A stretch of DNA of 57,831 bases from Aliihoeflea sp. 2WW (GCF_000497755.1 NZ_AYOD01000042.1:1-57831); one strand, 5' to 3'; shown: positions 1-10,324, counted from the stretch's first letter. Notes: generated from the letters alone by a model not told the origin. A program made the numbers and translations.

Positions 1-66
1 GGGGAGATCAGTCTCGTCGTCGTTCCGCTGAGACTTCGGCGATCGTGGCGCGGAAAATGGGGTGCG

Positions 67-163
67 TGATCTCCCCCCTTGAGGGGGGTCCGAAGGACGG
101 GCCGAGACCCGTGGCTCGGGCCAGGGCGGCCGGCAGGCCAGAGGGGGGGGTGACGGAGCGCAA
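67..163. repeat. Palindromic intergenic repeat (family C), left edge
   Basis: The stretch contains an inverted pair of C and G runs (CTCCCCCC / GGGGGG around 70-87) followed by a GGCCGGCAGGCCAGAGGGGGG segment. The same unit appears in the opposite orientation at the extreme right end of the window. It lies just downstream of potG, where permease genes would be expected further left. Nothing else was seen in bases 1-179. Confidence 0.6.
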
Positions 164-179
164 CCATTGCCATTTTGCC

Positions 180-1319
180 CTACCGCGTCAGCACGACGCC
201 GGCGTCGGCGGGGAAGGTGAGCCAGGCGCGGTCGTTCCAGGTGAGTGGGTCTTCGCTGGTGCGGTGGCGGTTGAGTTCGCTCGAGCGGACGATCTGGCCG
301 CCTGCGAGCTTGACATTGTAGACCGTCATGTCGCCGAGATAGCCGATATCCCAGACCTCGCCCTCTATTGCGTTGAGCGCCGGGTTTTCCGGCTTTTTCG
401 ACGAAATGCGGATCTTTTCGGGGCGGACGGCGTACCAGACGGTGCCCTCGCCTGCCGCATTTGCATCGTCGGCGCGGATGGTGACGCCGTCGGCGGTGGC
501 GATTTCGATGCGGCCTTCATCGCGGCCGGCGATGCGGCCCTCGAAGATGTTCACCGAACCGACGAAATCAGCGACGAAGCGGGAGGCCGGGGCCTCGTAG
601 ACTTCGGCCGGGGTCGCGACCTGCATCACCTCGCCCTTGTCCATGATGGCGATGCGGTCGGCCATGGTCATCGCCTCCTCCTGATCGTGGGTGACGACCA
701 TGAAGGTGAGGCCGAGCTGCTGCTGCAAATCCATCAGCTCGAACTGGGTTTCCTCGCGCAGTTTCTTGTCGAGCGCGCCGAGCGGCTCGTCGAGCAGCAG
801 CACCTTCGGGCGCTTGGCGACCGAGCGGGCGAGCGCGACGCGCTGGCGCTGGCCGCCGGAGAGCTGGTGCGGCTTGCGCTTGGCGAACTGCTCGAGCTTG
901 ACCAGCTTCAGCATCTCGGCGACGCGCTTTTCGATGTCGGCCTTCGCCATGCCGTCCTGCTTCAGGCCATAGGCGATGTTCTTCTCCACCGTCATGTGCG
1001 GGAAGAGCGCGTAGGACTGGAACATCATGTTGACGGGGCGACGATAGGGCGGGATGCCGGCAAGGTCCTGCCCGTCGAGCAGGATGCGTCCCGCGCTCGG
1101 CTCCTCGAAGCCGGCCAGCATTCTGAGCAGCGTGGACTTGCCGCAGCCCGACGCGCCGAGCAGCGCGAAGAACTCGCGCTCGTAGACATTCAGCGACAGA
1201 TTGTCGACGGCGGTGAAATCGCCGAAACGCTTGGTGACGTTCTCGAAGGCGATGAACGGTTTCGCGGTCGGATCGGTCCAGGGCGCAAAGCTGCGGCGGA
1301 TGCTTCCCAGCGATTTCAT
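180..1319 (-). CDS. potG: Polyamine ABC transporter ATP-binding protein (PotG/PotA family)
   Basis: This is the ATPase that powers polyamine (putrescine/spermidine) import at the inner membrane. The 379-residue protein has Walker A GASGCGKST at residues 55-63, the signature LSGGQ at 153-157, Walker B LLLDEP ending near 179, and a C-terminal TOBE-like region from about 295. Length and order fit PotA/PotG. It lies downstream of potF on the same strand, separated by a perfect hairpin, so the two are probably one transcript with potF made in excess. Permease genes potH and potI are not in the window; they would be to the left, beyond a palindromic repeat. The substrate is inferred from potF and the neighbouring puuA-like gene. 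Confidence 0.9.
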   Translation of the reverse strand: MKSLGSIRRSFAPWTDPTAKPFIAFENVTKRFGDFTAVDNLSLNVYEREFFALLGASGCGKSTLLRMLAGFEEPSAGRILLDGQDLAGIPPYRRPVNMMFQSYALFPHMTVEKNIAYGLKQDGMAKADIEKRVAEMLKLVKLEQFAKRKPHQLSGGQRQRVALARSVAKRPKVLLLDEPLGALDKKLREETQFELMDLQQQLGLTFMVVTHDQEEAMTMADRIAIMDKGEVMQVATPAEVYEAPASRFVADFVGSVNIFEGRIAGRDEGRIEIATADGVTIRADDANAAGEGTVWYAVRPEKIRISSKKPENPALNAIEGEVWDIGYLGDMTVYNVKLAGGQIVRSSELNRHRTSEDPLTWNDRAWLTFPADAGVVLTR

Positions 1320-1348
1320 TCGGGGCCCTCTGGGTCGGTCGGGAATGA

Positions 1349-1373
1349 AGAGGCCCGGATGAACCGGGCCTCT
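1349..1373 (-). terminator. potF-potG intercistronic hairpin
   Basis: Perfect 10-bp inverted repeat AGAGGCCCGG / CCGGGCCTCT with a 5-nt loop, lying between the potF stop and the potG start. It has no strong U-run. It probably stabilises the potF message or partly terminates it, a common way to make more binding protein than ATPase. Confidence 0.7.
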
Positions 1374-1381
1374 CGGATGGT

Positions 1382-2482
1382 TTACTGGCCGGTGACGATG
1401 CGGGTCCAGCTTCGGGTGACGAGGCGCTGGAAGCGGGGCTCGTAGGGCATGACCGTGAACATTTTCTCCAGCGTCGCATCGTCCGGATAGATCGCCGTGT
1501 CCTCGATGATCTCGGGCTCGATGAACTCCTTCGCCGCCTCGTTGCCATTGGCGAAGTAGACGTAGTTGGTCGCCCGCGCGATGACTTCCGGCTCCATGAT
1601 GAAATTCAGGAATTCATGCGCTTCCTCGACATTCTGCGCGTCGGCGGGGATCGCCATCTGGTCGAACCAGAGCTGGGCGCCCTCTTCCGGCACCGAATAG
1701 GCGACTTCGACGTTGTTGTTGGCCTCGGCCGCACGGTCGGCCGCCTGGAAGACGTCGCCGGACCAGCCGATGGCCATGCAGATGTCGCCGTTTGCGAGCG
1801 CGTTGATGTATTCGGACGAGTGGAAGCGGCGGATGTGCGGGCGCACGGCCAGCATGACCTCTTCGGCGGCTTCGAGATCTGCCGGTTCGGTCGAGTTCGG
1901 GTCCTTGCCGAGCCAGAGCAGGACGGTTGGCAGGATGTCCGTCGGGCTGTCGAGGAAATAGACGCCGCAATCGGCGAGCTTGGCGAGGTTTTCCGGATCG
2001 AAGGCGATGTCCCAGCTATCGATTTCGGCGGTGCCGAGACGTTCCTCGACCATGGCGGGATTGTAGCCGATGCCGACCGTGCCCCACATGTAGTTGATCG
2101 AATAGGCGTTGCCGGGATCATATTTCTCGGTCTGGCCTTCGACGAAGTCCCACATGTTTTCGAGGTTCGGCAGCTTGGACTTGTCGAGTTCCTGGAAGAC
2201 GCCGGCCTCGATCTGGCGCGACAGGAACAGGCCCGTCGGCACCACCACGTCATAGCCCGAGCCGCCAGCCAGAAGGCGCGTCTCGAGGATTTCGTTGGAA
2301 TCGAACACGTCGTAGACGACGCGGATGCCGGTTTTCTCGGTGAACTCGGCGATCAGCGAATCGTCGATATAGTCCGACCAGTTATAGACGTTGACGACCC
2401 GGTCCTGCGCGGCGGCCCCGCCGGCGAGGACGGCGGCAATGGCCGAAGCGGCTGCGCCGAGCAACATGTTGCGTGACTTCAT
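1382..2482 (-). CDS. potF: Polyamine ABC transporter periplasmic binding protein (PotF-like)
   Basis: Periplasmic polyamine-binding protein, 366 residues. It begins with a Sec signal peptide (basic MKSRN, then an Ala-rich core ending AAA-Q near residue 25). It continues with VVNVYNWSDYID, the hallmark opening of PotD/PotF-type solute-binding proteins, and EFTEKTGIRVVYDVFDSNE. The ATG at 2482 was chosen because AGAGGAG stands 8-9 nt upstream and the signal peptide starts there; an in-frame start 81 nt further upstream would add a non-signal-like leader. It is first in the potF-potG unit and is preceded on the same strand by a puuA-like gene 93 nt away. Putrescine is the likely ligand but was not proved from residues. 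Confidence 0.9.
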   Translation of the reverse strand: MKSRNMLLGAAASAIAAVLAGGAAAQDRVVNVYNWSDYIDDSLIAEFTEKTGIRVVYDVFDSNEILETRLLAGGSGYDVVVPTGLFLSRQIEAGVFQELDKSKLPNLENMWDFVEGQTEKYDPGNAYSINYMWGTVGIGYNPAMVEERLGTAEIDSWDIAFDPENLAKLADCGVYFLDSPTDILPTVLLWLGKDPNSTEPADLEAAEEVMLAVRPHIRRFHSSEYINALANGDICMAIGWSGDVFQAADRAAEANNNVEVAYSVPEEGAQLWFDQMAIPADAQNVEEAHEFLNFIMEPEVIARATNYVYFANGNEAAKEFIEPEIIEDTAIYPDDATLEKMFTVMPYEPRFQRLVTRSWTRIVTGQ

Positions 2483-2575
2483 TCGATGGCTCCTCTGTCG
2501 GTTTCTTGGGGCTTGCGAAAGCCCGGATATGCTTACGATATTTTTGTTTTTGCACTGCGGCAAGCCGCAAAGGCT

Positions 2576-4021
2576 TCACAGATAGGTGGTGCGCTCCAAA
2601 GGCGTGATCTCGGCCCAGAAGGCGATGATCTCCGCCCGCTTCAGATCGCGGTAGACCTTGGCGAGGAACGGCCCGAGCGCGCGGTCGGCGAACTTGCTCC
2701 GGGCCATCAGTTGCAGCGCGTCGTCCATGTCGTCGGGCAGCATCAGCCCGTCCTCGTCATAGGCGTTGCCATCGACGGGCGGCGGCGGAACGGCTTTCGC
2801 CTCGATGCCCTCGACCATGCCCTGAATGATGGCGGCGAGGACGAGGTAGGGGTTGGCGTCGGCGCCGGCGATGCGATGTTCGACTCGGCGGTTGGTGTCG
2901 TTCGAAACGGGGATGCGCAGCGCGACCGAGCGGTTGTTCTCGCCCCAGACGGCCCGCGTCGGCGCGTAGGAGCCGGGCGTGATGCGGCGGAAGCCGTTCC
3001 ATGTGTTGATGAAGATCAGGAGCGATTCCGGCATCGAGGTCAAAAGCCCCGCGACAGCGGATTCCAGCACCTTGCGCCCTGCCGGACCGCCGAAGATGTT
3101 CGATCCCGACCCATCCAGCATGGACGCGTGGACGTGCATGCCGTTGCCGGCATATTCGAGGAACGGCTTGGCCATGAAGGTTGCCGTGAGCCCATGCGCG
3201 CGGGCGCAGCCGAGCACGATGCGGCGCAGCATGATGACGTCGTCGGCCGCCTTCAGCGGATCGGCGCGGTGCTTCAGATTGACCTCGAACTGGCCGGGCG
3301 CGGCCTCCTTGATGATCGTGTCGATCGGCAGGCCTTGAGCGTCGGCCGCGTCGCGGATCATGTCGAAGAGGTCGGCATGTTCGGCCAGATCGTCGAGCCC
3401 GTACATGCGCAGCCGGTCGGGACCGGCAGTGGCGCCGACGGGGCCGGGCATCCCGTCGTGCCAGGCGGTGTTCGGGTCGAGCAGGTAGAATTCGAGTTCG
3501 AAGGCGACGACGGGGAAGAAGCCCTTCGCGTTGACCTCGGCGATCTTCTTCTTCAGTACCTGTCGCGGGTCGGCCATGTAGGGCTCGCCCTCGGGGGTGA
3601 AGGTCTGGAGCAGGACCTGCGCGGTCTTGCGCTTGGCCCAGGGCACGATGGAGAGCGTGCCGCGCGTGGCGCGGCAGTAGCCGTCCTGGTCGCCTGTCTC
3701 GATGTGGATGCCGGTCTCGGTGACCTCGCGGCCCCAGACGTCGAGGCCGTGCAGCGACATCGGAAAATTGACGCCTTCCTCGAAGGCCTTCTTCAGCGCA
3801 TCGCCGGGCGCCCATTTGCCGCGCATGACGCCGTTCGGGTCGACCAGCAGGAACTCGACGGCTTCGATATCGGGATGTTCCTCGATGAAGGCGCGGTATT
3901 CGCGCTCGTGATCCGCGGAGACGAATTTGGACGCTGACTGTCCGCTCTGGGGCGGGGAGGTCGGATGGTCCGCGGATGTTTCAGGATGCGTTTCGAGGAT
4001 GCCCGTTGCCGTGGGTTGCAA
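2576..4021 (-). CDS. puuA: Glutamine synthetase family protein (probable gamma-glutamylputrescine synthetase)
   Basis: Type I glutamine-synthetase fold, 481 residues, with the family's catalytic C-terminal domain including the NNRSVALRIP and DANPYL motifs. Family members of this length next to polyamine uptake genes ligate glutamate to putrescine, the first step of the gamma-glutamylated (Puu) degradation route. It lies 93 nt upstream of potF on the same strand and probably shares its transcript. A second, divergent paralogue is at 11294-12727. True glutamine synthetase is unlikely because of the context and the extended variable N-terminus; ligation of another amine is possible. Confidence 0.8.
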   Translation of the reverse strand: MQPTATGILETHPETSADHPTSPPQSGQSASKFVSADHEREYRAFIEEHPDIEAVEFLLVDPNGVMRGKWAPGDALKKAFEEGVNFPMSLHGLDVWGREVTETGIHIETGDQDGYCRATRGTLSIVPWAKRKTAQVLLQTFTPEGEPYMADPRQVLKKKIAEVNAKGFFPVVAFELEFYLLDPNTAWHDGMPGPVGATAGPDRLRMYGLDDLAEHADLFDMIRDAADAQGLPIDTIIKEAAPGQFEVNLKHRADPLKAADDVIMLRRIVLGCARAHGLTATFMAKPFLEYAGNGMHVHASMLDGSGSNIFGGPAGRKVLESAVAGLLTSMPESLLIFINTWNGFRRITPGSYAPTRAVWGENNRSVALRIPVSNDTNRRVEHRIAGADANPYLVLAAIIQGMVEGIEAKAVPPPPVDGNAYDEDGLMLPDDMDDALQLMARSKFADRALGPFLAKVYRDLKRAEIIAFWAEITPLERTTYL

Positions 4022-4099
4022 GATAAACCTGTCTGACTGTTGCCGATCCGCGAAGGGTGCCCCTCGCCTCGACCGGAGTCAAGCTTGGTTCAGGGACTG

Positions 4100-5059
4100 C
4101 TAATTCGGCTGCTGGACCCCGGTGACGCCGGGTTTGAGCGGGCGGCGCTGGCGGCGGAACTCGAGCCCGATATGGACGAGGAGCGCGGCGAAGACGACCG
4201 CGCCGCCGAGGATGGTTCGCGCCGAGGGCACCTCGGCATGGACGAGCCACACCCAGACCGGGCCGAGCAGCGTTTCGAACGTGCCGAGAAGCGCGGCGAA
4301 GGCGGCCGGGATGAGCCGCGCGCCGGTGGCGAAGAAGGCGAGGCCGAGGCCGAGATTGAGCGCGCCGAAGGCGAAGAGGAACGCCATGTCGGGGGCAGTC
4401 ACCGCGAAGGTCGAGGTTTGCGTCGCGGCGAACGTACCGGCGATGAGCGTGCCGAGGCACGTCGCCGGCGTCATGCGGACATGGGCATAACGGCGCGTGA
4501 TGACGGTGGCGCAGGCGAAAACCAGCGCGATCAGCACCGCAAGGCCGTCGCCGATGGGCGAGACGTTTCCGGTGAGCGAATCCGAGACCATGATGGCGAC
4601 GCCGATGATGACGGCGGCAATGGCGCACCATGTGGCCAGCGAGACGCGCTCGCGGAAAAGGACGAACGCGATGAGCGCGGCGATGAGCGGCACGCCGGCC
4701 TGCATCAGGAGAACGTTGGCGACCGTCGTGTAGGAGAGCGCGACGACGAAGGAGGTCGACGCCGTGGCGAAGCAGTGGCCGACCGCGACGCCGGGCAAAC
4801 CCATCTGGCGAAAGAGCGCCTTCGTGCCGGCAAAGCCGTCGCGCCAGACCATGTAGCCGATGAGAAAGGCGGCCGCCCAGAGCGAGCGCCAGAAGACGAC
4901 CGTCCAGGAATCCGGCGCCTCGATGAAGCGGGCGATGGCGCCGCCGAAACTCCAGAACAGGGCGGAGAGGAAGACGAGCAGCAGCCCGACGCGCTCCTCG
5001 CGCGGGGAGACCGCCGGAACGGCGGCAGGGACGGCGGTGACGGGCGCGACCTGCGACAT
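4100..5059 (-). CDS. EamA/DMT-family transporter
   Basis: Inner-membrane protein of about 319 residues with the ten hydrophobic segments of two tandem EamA domains (drug/metabolite transporter superfamily). Recognisable features are the paired GALFW-like first helix near residue 35 and the repeated sequence pattern in the second half. Substrate is unknown; members export amino acids, metabolites or drugs. The ATG at 5059 is preferred, with a weak GGAA upstream; an in-frame ATG at 5101 would add 14 residues. It is separated by 78 nt from the puuA-like gene downstream and may be co-transcribed with it. Confidence 0.8.
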   Translation of the reverse strand: MSQVAPVTAVPAAVPAVSPREERVGLLLVFLSALFWSFGGAIARFIEAPDSWTVVFWRSLWAAAFLIGYMVWRDGFAGTKALFRQMGLPGVAVGHCFATASTSFVVALSYTTVANVLLMQAGVPLIAALIAFVLFRERVSLATWCAIAAVIIGVAIMVSDSLTGNVSPIGDGLAVLIALVFACATVITRRYAHVRMTPATCLGTLIAGTFAATQTSTFAVTAPDMAFLFAFGALNLGLGLAFFATGARLIPAAFAALLGTFETLLGPVWVWLVHAEVPSARTILGGAVVFAALLVHIGLEFRRQRRPLKPGVTGVQQPN

Positions 5060-5160
5060 GCTCGGTTTCCACGGAACGCCGCAACCTTGCGGCCCTGCCA
5101 TCTACTTCGGTCGATCTGCCAATGGCGTGATCCAGCCAGTTCAGCTAATTGGGGCAATTC

Positions 5161-5748
5161 ATGCTGCTCCAATCGCGCCCCTTCCTGTTCAGCCTTCTCA
5201 TGCTGCCCGCGCTCGCCATGCTGGCGCCGCTGGTGCTCGGCGCGCCGTGGCGCGTCTCGATCCGCCCGACCGGCGAGGCGGCCGCGGTGCTCCTGATCCT
5301 CGCGCTGGCGATCTCGCCGCTGAAAGCGCTGTTCGGCGCGACGGCGTGGACACGCTGGCTGTTGCGCCAGCGGCGGGCGATCGGGCTTGCCGCGTTCGGC
5401 TATGCGGCGATCCATATGGTGGTGTTCGCGCTGTCGATCGGCAGTCTCGCCGACATCGTCGCGGGGATGGCGTGGGCTTCGATGTGGACGGGCTGGGCGG
5501 CATTTGCCGCGCTTCTCGTCATGGCGGCGATTTCCAACGACCGGGCGGTGCGCGCGATGGGACGCGGATGGAAGGCGGTGCAGCGCCTTGCCTATCCCGC
5601 AGCCCTGCTGACGCTGGCGCACTGGCTGCTGCTCACCCGCGACTGGAGCGAGGCGATCATCTGGTTCGCACCGCTCGGGCTCTTGCAATTGGCGCGTCTG
5701 GCAACGAGTTTGCGGCGCAGAGTTTCGAACGGGAGGACGGGACGATGA
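5161..5748 (+). CDS. Ferric-reductase-like / MsrQ-like haem membrane protein
   Basis: Polytopic inner-membrane protein of about 195 residues with five to six hydrophobic helices. Histidines in IHMVVFAL and LAHWLLLTRD are spaced as in the ferric-reductase-like transmembrane domain (haem b ligands). It resembles MsrQ/YedZ in size, but no msrP partner is adjacent, so the name is not assigned. The ATG at 5161 is used; a TTG 12 nt upstream is possible. Its stop overlaps the start of the next gene by 4 nt (ATGA), so the two are translationally coupled and the oxidoreductase may be a functional partner. Confidence 0.7.
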   Translation: MLLQSRPFLFSLLMLPALAMLAPLVLGAPWRVSIRPTGEAAAVLLILALAISPLKALFGATAWTRWLLRQRRAIGLAAFGYAAIHMVVFALSIGSLADIVAGMAWASMWTGWAAFAALLVMAAISNDRAVRAMGRGWKAVQRLAYPAALLTLAHWLLLTRDWSEAIIWFAPLGLLQLARLATSLRRRVSNGRTGR

Positions 5749-6722
5749 AGGCTGGCTGGTATGAGAAGAATGGCGAGGCGAAAGATGTGCTCGTCGTTGG
5801 TGAAATGGAAACGCCGAAGCCGGCCGCAGGCGAAGTCCTTGTCAGACTGATGGCCTCGGGCGTCAATCCATCCGACGTGAAGAGCAGGCGCGGCCGGCCG
5901 CTGATCGCGCCGCGCATCATTCCGCATTCGGACGGCGCCGGGGTCATAGAGGCGGTGGGCGACGGCGTCGATCCGAGCCGCATTGGCGAGCGGGTCTGGA
6001 CCTGGAACGGCCAATGGAAGCGGCCCTTCGGCACGGCGGCGCAGTTCATCGCGCTGCCGGCCGTGCAGGCTGTGCGGCTGCCGGACGGCATCGATTTCGA
6101 CGCCGGCGCGTGCATGGGCATTCCGGGGCTGACGGCGCTCCATGCTGTCAAGCTGCACGGCGACATCGCAGGCAAGACGCTTCTTGTGACGGGTGCCGCG
6201 GCGGCCGTCGGTCACTATGCGGTGCAGATGGCGAAAGCTGCCGGCGCGCAGGTGATCGGCACCGCCTCGCCTGCCCGATGCGACCATGCGCTCGACGCGG
6301 GATGCGACGCGGTGATCGACTATCGCAGCGAGGACGTCGCGGCCCGGGTGAAGGAACTGACTGGCGGCAGGGGCGCCGACGGCATCATCGACATGGATTT
6401 TTCTTCGACCGCAGGGCTGCTGCCGGGCGGCGTCTTGGCCCAACACGGCAGGTTCGTCTGCTACGGCTCGAACGTCGCCGGCGACGTGCCAATGTCGTTC
6501 CCGGCGCTGCTCTGGGGGAGCCTGTCGCTGCAGGTCTTCGTCGTCTACGAACTGACTGCAGAGGAGCGCGCTGTGCGGCTGCCGGAGTTGAACGAGATGC
6601 TGGAAGCGGCAACGCTGAAGCACACGATCGGCGCGACGTACGGGCTGGACGAGATCGTCGCCGCGCATGAGGCGGTGGAAGGCGGCAAGGTGACGGGGAA
6701 CGTGGTGTTGCGACTGGGGTGA
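5745..6722 (+). CDS. NADPH:quinone reductase / zinc-less medium-chain dehydrogenase
   Basis: Medium-chain dehydrogenase/reductase of 325 residues. The N-terminal GroES-like fold carries the EVLVRLMASGVNPSDVK motif. The nucleotide-binding fold has the motif LLVTGAAAAVGHYAVQMAKA (AxxGxxG), typical of NADPH:quinone reductases such as QorA. Catalytic-zinc cysteines are absent, which supports a quinone- or enone-reducing role in the cytosol. The start ATG at 5745 overlaps the upstream stop and has GGGAGG at good spacing. Coupling to the haem membrane protein suggests redox stress or quinone metabolism; the real substrate cannot be read from sequence. Confidence 0.85.
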   Translation: MKAGWYEKNGEAKDVLVVGEMETPKPAAGEVLVRLMASGVNPSDVKSRRGRPLIAPRIIPHSDGAGVIEAVGDGVDPSRIGERVWTWNGQWKRPFGTAAQFIALPAVQAVRLPDGIDFDAGACMGIPGLTALHAVKLHGDIAGKTLLVTGAAAAVGHYAVQMAKAAGAQVIGTASPARCDHALDAGCDAVIDYRSEDVAARVKELTGGRGADGIIDMDFSSTAGLLPGGVLAQHGRFVCYGSNVAGDVPMSFPALLWGSLSLQVFVVYELTAEERAVRLPELNEMLEAATLKHTIGATYGLDEIVAAHEAVEGGKVTGNVVLRLG

Positions 6723-6728
6723 GCGACG

Positions 6729-7016
6729 CTAAGCGACCCGCCGCTCGACCTCGGACAACTCGCGCTCATCGACCAGCGCAAGATCGCAGTTGGACTGCAG
6801 GTTCATCCAGAACTGCGGTGTCGTACCGAAATATTTCGCAAGGCGCGCCGCCGTATCTGCCGTGATGGCGCGCGTTTCCCGAACGAGTTTCTCGATCCTG
6901 TCACGAGGAACGTGCAAGGCATTCGCCAGAGCGCCTGCCGACAGATCGTACTCGACGAGAAACTCTTCCCGAAGGATTTCGCCGGGATGAACCGGCCGGG
7001 GCTTCAACTCAGACAT
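6729..7016 (-). CDS. higA: HigA-family antitoxin
   Basis: Small XRE-type helix-turn-helix protein of 95 residues. It has the HPGEILREEFL N-terminus and the FGTTPQFWMNLQ segment that define HigA antitoxins. It neutralises HigB and represses its own operon. The ATG at 7016 is chosen because GAGG lies upstream and the family starts there; a TTG at 7028 would be in frame. It follows higB by 8 nt. The toxin-first order is the normal order for higBA. Confidence 0.9.
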   Translation of the reverse strand: MSELKPRPVHPGEILREEFLVEYDLSAGALANALHVPRDRIEKLVRETRAITADTAARLAKYFGTTPQFWMNLQSNCDLALVDERELSEVERRVA

Positions 7017-7024
7017 CGTAGGCC

Positions 7025-7306
7025 TCAATGATAGTCGACGATTTCAACGTCGTATGCATTTCCGTCCCGCCAAACGAAGCAGAGCCGCCACTGGTCGTTG
7101 ATCCGCACCGAATATTGACCGATGCGGTCTCCCTTCAGTGGTTCCAGATTGTTCGACGGCGGTACACTCATGTCGGACAATGACGACGCAGCATCCAACT
7201 GCGCCAACTTGCGTTGTGCCCGCGCCATCAGATCAGCGGGAAAGCCCTTCACCGACTTGCCGGCCCGGATCGCGGGAATGCGTTTGTCGCGAATTGAACC
7301 GATCAT
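7025..7306 (-). CDS. higB: HigB/RelE-type toxin
   Basis: RelE-superfamily mRNA interferase, 93 residues, with the HigB pattern GDRIGQYSVRINDQWRLCF near the C-terminus and a terminal VEIVDYH. It cleaves mRNA on the ribosome and is held inactive by HigA encoded immediately downstream. No Shine-Dalgarno is visible before its ATG, and an inverted-repeat operator lies within 10 nt of the start, so the transcript may be almost leaderless. Confidence 0.9.
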   Translation of the reverse strand: MIGSIRDKRIPAIRAGKSVKGFPADLMARAQRKLAQLDAASSLSDMSVPPSNNLEPLKGDRIGQYSVRINDQWRLCFVWRDGNAYDVEIVDYH

Positions 7307-7312
7307 CTAATT

Positions 7313-7331
7313 TGTATCCTGTGAAGATACA
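7313..7331 (-). promoter_or_regulatory. higBA operator (inverted repeat)
   Basis: TGTATC-N7-GATACA is a perfect 6-bp dyad 7 nt upstream of the higB ATG. Its position in the promoter fits the autorepressor site of the HigA-HigB complex. Confidence 0.6.
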
Positions 7332-7345
7332 TTTTTCAATCCCCC

Positions 7346-8779
7346 CTACTGAAAATCGAACGCACTCAGTCCCGTCACCATCTCGTCCAACCCCAATGGA
7401 CGTGTGACGGGAGGTTCGGCGCGGGCTAGGCAGCCGGTGCGTTCGCAGAGGCGACAGGCGGGGCCGATGGGGACGGCGGCGAGCGTCTGCTTGCCGGCGC
7501 GGGGTTCGGCCGGGAGAGCGGAGGCGTAGACGAGGTCGTCCTTGAAGGCGATGTCGCAGCCGATGAGGATCGCCGTGCGGCGGGGGCGTTCGGCGAAGGC
7601 GCCTTGCGGGCCTTCGAGCGTGCGGCAGATCGTCAGAAATTCGGCGCCGTCGGGCATTTCGACCGCTTCGACGAAGATCTGGCCGGGTTGGCCGAAGGCG
7701 GCGTGGACGGCGAGTTTGGGACAGGCGCCGCCGAACCGCGCCTGCGGGAACCCTTGCGCGCCCGCGCGCCGGAAGCGGTTTCCGGCGTGGTCGACTTCCA
7801 GCATGAAGAACGGCACGCCGGGCTGCGTGGCGCGGCCGAGCATCGTCAGGCGATTTGCGGCCTGCTCGAAGGAGACGCCGAAGCGCGAGCGCAGGACGTC
7901 GATGTCGTAGCGGGCGCGGACGGCGGCGGCGTGGAAGGCCTGATAGGGCATCATCAGCGCGTGGGCGGCGTAGCGGGCGAGCTCGAAGCGAGCGAGGCGG
8001 CGGGCCTCGTCGGTGGAGAGCTTCAGCGCCTGGATTTCGGCGGCGATCGCCACGTTCATGCGGATGAGACAGGCCTCCATCGCGACTTCGCGCAACTGGT
8101 CGAAGGGCGAGAGGCGCTCGGAGATGAACAGGCGCTGCGAATGGCGGTCGTAGCGGCGGCGCCAGTTGGGCATGGTCGCGACCGGCAGCACCTTGACCAC
8201 GATGCCGTATTCGCGGCGCAGCCATTCCTTCAGCGCAGCCAGAAGTTCCTCGCCGCCGAGGAGCTTGTTGAAGGCTTCGGCCTCGTCCTCGATCCTTGCG
8301 AAATGGTTCGGGCGGCGCTCCAGCACCTCGCGCACCTCGTCGATCGGCAGGCGGGCGGCGGAGATCGTCGCCCTGCCCTCGCGCGCGAGCAGGTGCGACA
8401 GATCCGACAGGCGTTCGGCCTGCTCGCGATAGGCGCGGTAGAGCTTGATGACGGCGGCCGATGCGTTGGGGGCGCCTTCGGCGAGTTCGATCAGTTCCTG
8501 GTCGCCGGGAAGTTCGCCGGCGAGTAGCGGATCGGCGAAGGCCTCGCGCAATGCCGTCACGGCGCCTGCGCCCTCACCCTGCAACTCGTCCGGCTCGATC
8601 TTGAAGACGGAGGCGAGCTTGAGGATGAGTTGGACCGTCAGCGGGCGCTGGTTGCGCTCGATGAGGTTCAGATAGGAGGGCGAGATGCCGAGCGCCTCGG
8701 CCATCGCCGTCTGGGTCAGGCCCTTGCCGTTGCGGATGCGGCGGATGCGCGGTCCGGCGAAGATCTTCTGGTCGGCCAT
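7346..8779 (-). CDS. Short-chain fatty acyl-CoA-type XRE regulator (ScfR/RamB family)
   Basis: Transcription factor of 477 residues. An XRE helix-turn-helix is at about residues 9-62 (GLTQTAMAEALGISPSYLNLIE). An IrrE/ImmA-like peptidase-type region follows, and the Cys-rich C-terminal block (CRLCERTGCLARAEP) is typical of ScfR regulators such as PrpC-associated and RamB proteins. Such proteins sense acyl-CoA and control acetate or propionate genes. It is divergent from isocitrate lyase, and the shared intergenic region holds repeated TTTACA elements, so control of aceA and of itself is the likely role. The start at 8779 gives the HTH a normal offset; an in-frame ATG 33 nt upstream is less likely. 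Confidence 0.85.
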   Translation of the reverse strand: MADQKIFAGPRIRRIRNGKGLTQTAMAEALGISPSYLNLIERNQRPLTVQLILKLASVFKIEPDELQGEGAGAVTALREAFADPLLAGELPGDQELIELAEGAPNASAAVIKLYRAYREQAERLSDLSHLLAREGRATISAARLPIDEVREVLERRPNHFARIEDEAEAFNKLLGGEELLAALKEWLRREYGIVVKVLPVATMPNWRRRYDRHSQRLFISERLSPFDQLREVAMEACLIRMNVAIAAEIQALKLSTDEARRLARFELARYAAHALMMPYQAFHAAAVRARYDIDVLRSRFGVSFEQAANRLTMLGRATQPGVPFFMLEVDHAGNRFRRAGAQGFPQARFGGACPKLAVHAAFGQPGQIFVEAVEMPDGAEFLTICRTLEGPQGAFAERPRRTAILIGCDIAFKDDLVYASALPAEPRAGKQTLAAVPIGPACRLCERTGCLARAEPPVTRPLGLDEMVTGLSAFDFQ

Positions 8780-8789
8780 TGACAGCGCC

Positions 8790-8962
8790 TTTACAAGGAC
8801 GACGGTTGACAATCTTTACAGATTTACACGCCTCGTCGGTCAAGATCAACACAGCATGACCCGATTGGAACGCAGCTTTTGCGCAATTTCCTCGTTGTCT
8901 TTCGCAGCGCAATGTAAATCCGAAACAGCGCCGCAGCCGAAAGGTCCGGCAGAGGATTTACA
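8790..8962. promoter_or_regulatory. TTTACA-element cluster between the ScfR gene and aceA
   Basis: TTTACA or its complement occurs at 8790-8795, 8815-8820, 8823-8828, 8913-8918 and 8957-8962, with another at 8988-8993 inside the aceA start region. Three copies are the longer GATTTACA. This clustering in a divergent promoter suggests binding sites for the adjacent ScfR-type regulator. Confidence 0.55.
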
Positions 8963-8977
8963 AGAGTGGAGAACGAC

Positions 8978-10267
<1,290 letters not shown>

Positions 10268-10275
10268 CCAATAGC

Positions 10276-10297
10276 GGGCGGCGGATCATCGCCGCCC
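10276..10297 (+). terminator. Hairpin between aceA and the small downstream gene
   Basis: GGGCGGCG / CGCCGCCC with a 6-nt loop begins 9 nt after the aceA stop. The U-run is weak, so it is probably partial termination or 3'-end protection. Confidence 0.55.
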
Positions 10298-10324
10298 TGC
10301 CCTTCTCACCCAGGAGACACGGAC

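Noticed and set aside
4860-5744. N-terminal extension of the quinone-reductase-like gene
   Set aside because: It is the shadow of the upstream haem membrane protein. ATG 5745 has GGGAGG and the normal family N-terminus.
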